From the NCBI RefSeq assembly GCF_020229735.1, contig NZ_CP083455.1:1515001-1579000 (forward strand): 64,000 bases of DNA. Direction: 5' to 3'. Made by a program: the position numbers and the translations under genes. The DNA is from Deinococcus taeanensis. GTDB lineage: Bacteria; Deinococcota; Deinococci; Deinococcales; Deinococcaceae. Every line of letters starts with the position of its first letter. Position 1 is the first letter of the stretch. Under the pieces are notes generated by a model, which made no database searches, was not told where the DNA came from, and saw only the letters and a program-made list of their open reading frames with translations. This document shows, piece by piece, positions 60,393-64,000 of this stretch.

Positions 60393-60944
60393 ATGAAAAA
60401 GAGAATGCTCGCCGCCCTCGGCCTGACCGGTGTTCTTGCAGGTTGCAGCAGCTCGGTGGTTGTCGGGACCACGGACCCCGTGCGCAACTTCCAGCTGCTC
60501 GCCTACCAGAGCCAGTACACGCTGCCCACCGCCTATACGGACAGCTCCACGGGCACCACCTATCCGGCAGGCACGTCCATCATCTGTGACAACCTCAGCA
60601 CCCGGCTCAGCGTGACCCTGGACTGGGAAGGCACGATCAGCACGGTCGGGGTGCGCCTGGTTGGCCGGGATACCGGTACCACCCGCACGGTGTACTCCAA
60701 CCCGCTGGGCGACGCGTACTCCGCGCATCCATCCACGTACGAGTTCACGGTGGGCGCAGGCACGGCCCCCCAGCGTGTGGGCACACCCATGCTGGGCGCG
60801 CAGGCAATCACGGTGACGCCTGTGAACACCTTCACCGTGAAGGGCGCGACGTTCGTTGACGTGCAGGCGGCGTCCTCGGACGGCACGGTCAGCCCGGTCC
60901 GTAAGAGCGTCCAGGCGCTCCCGATTGCCGATTGCTCCGTGTAA
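60393..60944 (+). CDS. Hypothetical lipoprotein (paralogue 3 of 3)
   Basis: 183 residues from ATG 60393. Signal MLAALGLTGVLAGC with lipobox LAGC (Cys18). Mature part: NFQLLAYQSQYTLPTAYTD, inner Cys in IICDNLS, a strand TISTVGVRLVGRD that aligns with IQNVKVNLKD and ISKVDVTLRG of the other two, and terminal Cys in ADCSV. Upstream CAGTGAGAG is shared with paralogue 2 (CAGAGTGAGAG). Function unknown. Confidence 0.65.
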   Translation: MKKRMLAALGLTGVLAGCSSSVVVGTTDPVRNFQLLAYQSQYTLPTAYTDSSTGTTYPAGTSIICDNLSTRLSVTLDWEGTISTVGVRLVGRDTGTTRTVYSNPLGDAYSAHPSTYEFTVGAGTAPQRVGTPMLGAQAITVTPVNTFTVKGATFVDVQAASSDGTVSPVRKSVQALPIADCSV

Positions 60945-60957
60945 TCTCCCGCCACTG

Positions 60958-60988
60958 CGCCGCTCCCTTACTGGCAAGGGGGGCGGCG
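60958..60988 (+). terminator. Hairpin after lipoprotein 3
   Basis: CGCCGCTCCCTT (60958-60969) pairs with AAGGGGGGCGGCG (60976-60988) with one bulge; 6-base loop. It lies 13 bases after the stop; there is no U tract, so termination may be weak or factor-dependent. Confidence 0.5.
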
Positions 60989-61097
60989 TTCACTTCCCCC
61001 GGTGACGGGGCCTTCATGAGTGGCGTTTATGGGGGAAACAGGGCATAGTGGCAGGGTTATGCCGGACGCCACGACGGCGCCGGTCCTGAGGTGAATC

Positions 61098-62420
61098 TTG
61101 TCGACTGTTCTGAGTGCTGTTGATGCCGCCGCGCTGGTGGTGTTCTCCCTGTATGTTGCGCAGCAGTTTGCGGCGGCCACGCAGCCGCGCCCGACCCCGC
61201 CCGAGCAGGAGCACGGGGTGGGCATGACCTTCCTGATTCCGGCGCTGAACGAGGCGCAGGTGATTCACGCGACGCTGGAGAACCTGCGCGCCACCGTGCC
61301 TGCCGCGCGGGTCGTCGTGATTGACGACGCGAGTGATGACCGCACGGCGCAGATCGTCGCGGCGTTCGCGGAGCGCGATCCGATGGTGGTGCTGCTGCGG
61401 CGGACGCTGCCCGAAGCGCGGCAGAACAAGGCCAGCGCGATGAACTGGGCGGTGCAGCGGCTCCTGACTGAGGGGTTCTTCCAGCACCCGGAGCAGGACG
61501 TGATGGTGGTGCTGGACGCGGACGGACGGATCGGGCCGGAGTTTCCGCGTCAGGTGCGCGGCGCCTTCCACGATCCGAACGTCATGGCGGCGCAGGGCTG
61601 GATGCGGTTCCGGCAGACCGGTTCAGGACCAGGATGGTTTGGTGTCGTGCAGCGGATGATGCTGTTCCAGCAGGACCTGGAGGCGTTCATCACCGGGCAT
61701 ATCCAGCGCTACCGGCACCGGGGAGGCACGGCGTCCCTGACGGGGAACGGGCAGTGCATGCGGGCCAGTTACGTGCAGGACCAGCTGGCGCGTGGCGTGA
61801 GCCCGTGGCCGCACGTGCTGCTGGAGGATTTCGCGAGTGCGGTGGAGGTGCGGCTGCACGCCCCCGCCCACCGGGTGGCATACCTGACGGCGCAGGTGGG
61901 ACAGCAGGGCATGGTGGAACTGCCGGGGTTCATCCGGCAGCGCGTGCGGTGGACGCAGGGGGCGATGGAGTGCCTGTCGTACCTGCCGCGCCTGTGGCAG
62001 CGGCCGGGGTCCGTGGTGACCCGGCTGGATTTCAGCTACTTCATTCTGGCGCCGTGGCTGAACGTGATTCTGCTGTCCAGTATCGTCAGTCAGGGGTTGC
62101 GCCGGGTGTTCGGCTGGGAAGGGCTGGCGCTGCCGGGCGCTGTGGGGGCGCTGCTCACGGTGCTGCCCCTGGCGTTTCAGCTGAACTGGGCGGTGCGGTA
62201 CACGCTGGAGCGGCAGCTGCCCTGGACAGCGGTGCCGTACACGCTGCTGAGCCTGCCGGTGTACTCGTTTGTGCTGCTGCTGAGCCTGCCGATGGCGTAC
62301 TGGCGGCATTTTACCGGGCAGCGGGGCTGGTACAAGAGCGTGCGTCATGATGACCGGCTGCCGGAGGATGGGGAGGGACCCGGCGGCGTGTCCCAGGAGC
62401 CCGCGCTGCGCAGTTCCTGA
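61098..62420 (+). CDS. Family 2 glycosyltransferase, membrane-bound (processive type)
   Basis: 440 residues, TTG start supported by the Shine-Dalgarno GAGGTG. One N-terminal helix, then the GT-A domain: [28 protein letters not shown] (first Asp), [13 protein letters not shown] (DxD), [13 protein letters not shown] (ED base) and [12 protein letters not shown] (QxxRW-like), followed by about four helices. This is the layout of cellulose/hyaluronan/poly-GlcNAc synthases and related polysaccharide makers, which extrude their polymer. The sugar is not determined. Stands alone. Confidence 0.85.
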   Translation: MSTVLSAVDAAALVVFSLYVAQQFAAATQPRPTPPEQEHGVGMTFLIPALNEAQVIHATLENLRATVPAARVVVIDDASDDRTAQIVAAFAERDPMVVLLRRTLPEARQNKASAMNWAVQRLLTEGFFQHPEQDVMVVLDADGRIGPEFPRQVRGAFHDPNVMAAQGWMRFRQTGSGPGWFGVVQRMMLFQQDLEAFITGHIQRYRHRGGTASLTGNGQCMRASYVQDQLARGVSPWPHVLLEDFASAVEVRLHAPAHRVAYLTAQVGQQGMVELPGFIRQRVRWTQGAMECLSYLPRLWQRPGSVVTRLDFSYFILAPWLNVILLSSIVSQGLRRVFGWEGLALPGAVGALLTVLPLAFQLNWAVRYTLERQLPWTAVPYTLLSLPVYSFVLLLSLPMAYWRHFTGQRGWYKSVRHDDRLPEDGEGPGGVSQEPALRSS

Positions 62421-62434
62421 CGCGTTGCAGGCGT

Positions 62435-62478
62435 GAACCGGGGCGGCCCCCAGAAGATGCTGGGGGCCGCCCCGGTTC
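62435..62478. terminator. Bidirectional terminator, glycosyltransferase/dioxygenase
   Basis: Perfect 19-bp stem (62435-62453 with 62460-62478), 6-base loop aagatg, between two convergent genes 14 bases from one stop and 16 from the other. The largest hairpin in the window. Confidence 0.85.
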
Positions 62479-62493
62479 ATGCCATTTCGGGCG

Positions 62494-63441
62494 TTATTTC
62501 AGGGGCGTGAGGCCCGCTTCGATCTGTGTGCGGCGCGGTTCGAGGAAGGGCGCGAGAACCAGCGTCTCGCCCAGGTGGTCGGGGTGTTCGTCCACGGCGA
62601 AGCCGGGGCCGTCGGTGGCGAGTTCAATCAGAACGCCCTGGGGTTCGCGGTAGTAGATGCTGTGGAACCAGTGCCGGTCCACTTCGCCGCTGGTGCGCAG
62701 GCCCAGGCCGCTCAGGTGGTCATTCCAGGCGTGGTACTGGTCATCCTGGACGCGCAGGGCAAGGTGGTGAACGCCGCCTGCGCCGGGCCGGGCGGCAGGC
62801 AGGGCGGGGTCGATCCGCAGGTGCAGTTCTGCGTGTGGGCCGCCCTCACCCATCTGGTACACGTGAATGATGCGCGCGGGTTGTTCCGGGTCGGGGTACG
62901 TGCCGCTGGGGGTGAGGTGGTAGGCGCGTTCAAGGACGCGGGTGGTGGGGAACAGGTTGGGCAGGGTGAGTTCGCTGGGGCCCAGGCCGTGGATCTGCTT
63001 GTCAGCCGGGATGGGGCTGTGTTCCCAGGGGGTGCCCTGAGGGCCGCCTTCGACGAGGCTGAGGCGCTGGCCTTCAGGGTCGGTGAAGTCGAGGTGGGCG
63101 CGGCCGGCGCGGGTGACGCGCTGCGGGGCGCGGCCGCTGGCGCTGAGGTGCTCGTGCCACCACTCGAGGGTGCCCTCAGGGATGCGGAGGCTGGTGCGGC
63201 TGATGGAGTGGTTGCCGGGTTCCTCGCGGGGAACGGGCCACTCGAAGAAGGTGAGGTCGCTGCCGGGCGTGCCGTTGCGGTCGGCGTAGAAGAGGTGGTA
63301 GGCGGTGACGTCGTCCTGGTTGACGGTTTTCTTGACGAGGCGCAGGCCGAGCGTGTCGGTGTAGTAGCGGAGGTTCTCGCGGGCGTTGGCGGTGACGGCG
63401 GTGACGTGGTGCAGGCCGTGGGGGATGAGAGGTGGGGTCAT
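62494..63441 (-). CDS. VOC-family ring-cleaving dioxygenase (MhqO/LinE-like)
   Basis: 315 residues with two glyoxalase/VOC modules. HGLHHVTAVTANARENLRYY starts the first (metal His), TFFEWPVP follows; GGVHHLALRVQDDQYHAW starts the second and IYYREPQGVLIELATDGPGF carries the metal Glu. This form is annotated as hydroquinone- or catechol-cleaving dioxygenase, often controlled by MarR/DUF24 repressors of quinone stress. TAAACT six bases before the ATG gives a leaderless start. No regulator is adjacent. Confidence 0.87.
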   Translation of the reverse strand: MTPPLIPHGLHHVTAVTANARENLRYYTDTLGLRLVKKTVNQDDVTAYHLFYADRNGTPGSDLTFFEWPVPREEPGNHSISRTSLRIPEGTLEWWHEHLSASGRAPQRVTRAGRAHLDFTDPEGQRLSLVEGGPQGTPWEHSPIPADKQIHGLGPSELTLPNLFPTTRVLERAYHLTPSGTYPDPEQPARIIHVYQMGEGGPHAELHLRIDPALPAARPGAGGVHHLALRVQDDQYHAWNDHLSGLGLRTSGEVDRHWFHSIYYREPQGVLIELATDGPGFAVDEHPDHLGETLVLAPFLEPRRTQIEAGLTPLK

Positions 63442-63447
63442 GTCCTC

Positions 63448-63453
63448 AGTTTA
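63448..63453 (-). promoter_or_regulatory. Leaderless -10 (TAAACT) of the dioxygenase gene
   Basis: Minus-strand TAAACT six bases before ATG 63441. Confidence 0.6.
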
Positions 63454-63568
63454 ATCGTTTGATGTTAAGTGATTGTGATGAGCCGACACCCGTTCTCCGG
63501 CGCCTGGCCGCACAGGAGGCGGGTCAGGTCTCCCCCACCCGCCCCCTCGACCCGCTCTGTTGCCCGGC

Positions 63569-64000
63569 TTACAGCACCTCGAAGAGCCCCGCCGCGCCCA
63601 TTCCGCCGCCCACACACATGGTCGCCACCACGTACTTCACGCCGCGGCGCCGCCCCTCAATCAGGGCGTGCCCCACCAGCCGCGCGCCACTCATGCCGTA
63701 CGGGTGGCCCAGCGAAATCGCGCCGCCGTTCACGTTCAGGCGCTCATCCGGAATCCCCAGGCGGTCCTGGCAGTACAGCACCTGCACCGCGAACGCCTCG
63801 TTCAGTTCCCACAGGCCGATGTCCTCCGTGTCCAGTCCGAAGCGGGACAGCAGTTTCGGCACCGCGTACACCGGGCCGATTCCCATCTCGTCCGGATCCG
63901 TGCCGGCCACCGCCATCCCCAGGTACCGGCCCAGCGGTTTCAGGCCGCGGCGTTCTGCCAGGCCGGCCTCCATCACCACGCACGCCGAAGCGCCGTCCGA
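63569..64000 (-). CDS. Thiolase (acetyl-CoA acyltransferase), C-terminal part, cut by window edge
   Basis: About 144 residues, open to the window edge ([12 protein letters not shown]). C-terminal thiolase domain: [32 protein letters not shown], then [19 protein letters not shown] with the catalytic His, and [15 protein letters not shown] with the second catalytic Cys. The N-terminal half with the acyl-accepting Cys is outside. Fatty-acid breakdown versus acetoacetyl-CoA synthesis cannot be separated. Confidence 0.92.
   Translation of the reverse strand, partial: SDGASACVVMEAGLAERRGLKPLGRYLGMAVAGTDPDEMGIGPVYAVPKLLSRFGLDTEDIGLWELNEAFAVQVLYCQDRLGIPDERLNVNGGAISLGHPYGMSGARLVGHALIEGRRRGVKYVVATMCVGGGMGAAGLFEVL

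Overview
The window looks like a piece of a Deinococcus chromosome (inference from content; no database search was possible). Pointers are the high-GC coding sequence, the RecF and LEA_2 (WHy-domain) stress genes, the LysM-containing wall hydrolases, a KGG-repeat protein, and above all the promoter style: about two dozen genes have a TAnnnT -10 hexamer only 5-9 bases before the start codon, the signature of leaderless mRNAs that is common in Deinococcus.

Layout. 1-7.0 kb: rightward genes for the end of recF, a DUF721/DciA protein, moaB, a membrane protein, truD, an exported protein, a DUF3293 protein and an AlbA_2-domain regulator, mostly with 4-base overlaps. 7.1-10.4 kb: leftward sugar ABC importer (binding protein plus two permeases) behind a TTGACA promoter with operator-like repeats. 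10.6-12.5 kb: exported nucleotide phosphodiesterase. 12.6-16.0 kb: glycolate oxidase glcF-glcD-glcE. 16.0-17.0 kb: SRPBCC-marR pair with a palindrome on its own promoter. 17-27.5 kb: mixed metabolic genes (flavin monooxygenase, MFS pump, meaB with a micro-ORF in front, flavin oxidoreductase, purM, trpC). 27.6-33.8 kb: hpt, an EEP-family nuclease/phosphatase, a broken arsB, and leuS behind a transcription attenuator. 33.8-45.6 kb: an insertion-sequence island with IS701-, IS3-, IS1-, IS4- and IS66-type copies nested in one another, carrying an ankyrin-repeat gene and a markedly AT-rich pilin/O-antigen-ligase pair. 45.8-64 kb: chromosomal backbone again, with a KGG protein, a prenyl synthase, wall hydrolases, dtd, a LEA_2 lipoprotein, an amidase, miaB, three tandem small lipoproteins, a glycosyltransferase, a ring-cleaving dioxygenase and the end of a thiolase.

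How things work together. The clearest regulatory logic is (i) the leuS leader, where a 13-codon leaderless ORF contains one arm of an antiterminator that competes with an intrinsic terminator; (ii) micro-ORFs ending on the start codon of meaB and glcF, which suggest translational coupling from a leaderless start; (iii) probable autoregulation of the marR operon; (iv) a terminator between the pilin and its probable glycosylation partner. The most recent DNA events visible are an IS66-type insertion with a perfect 8-base target duplication inside an IS4-type transposase, and another IS4-type copy with a 9-base duplication upstream of the pilin. No tRNA, rRNA or CRISPR array was seen.
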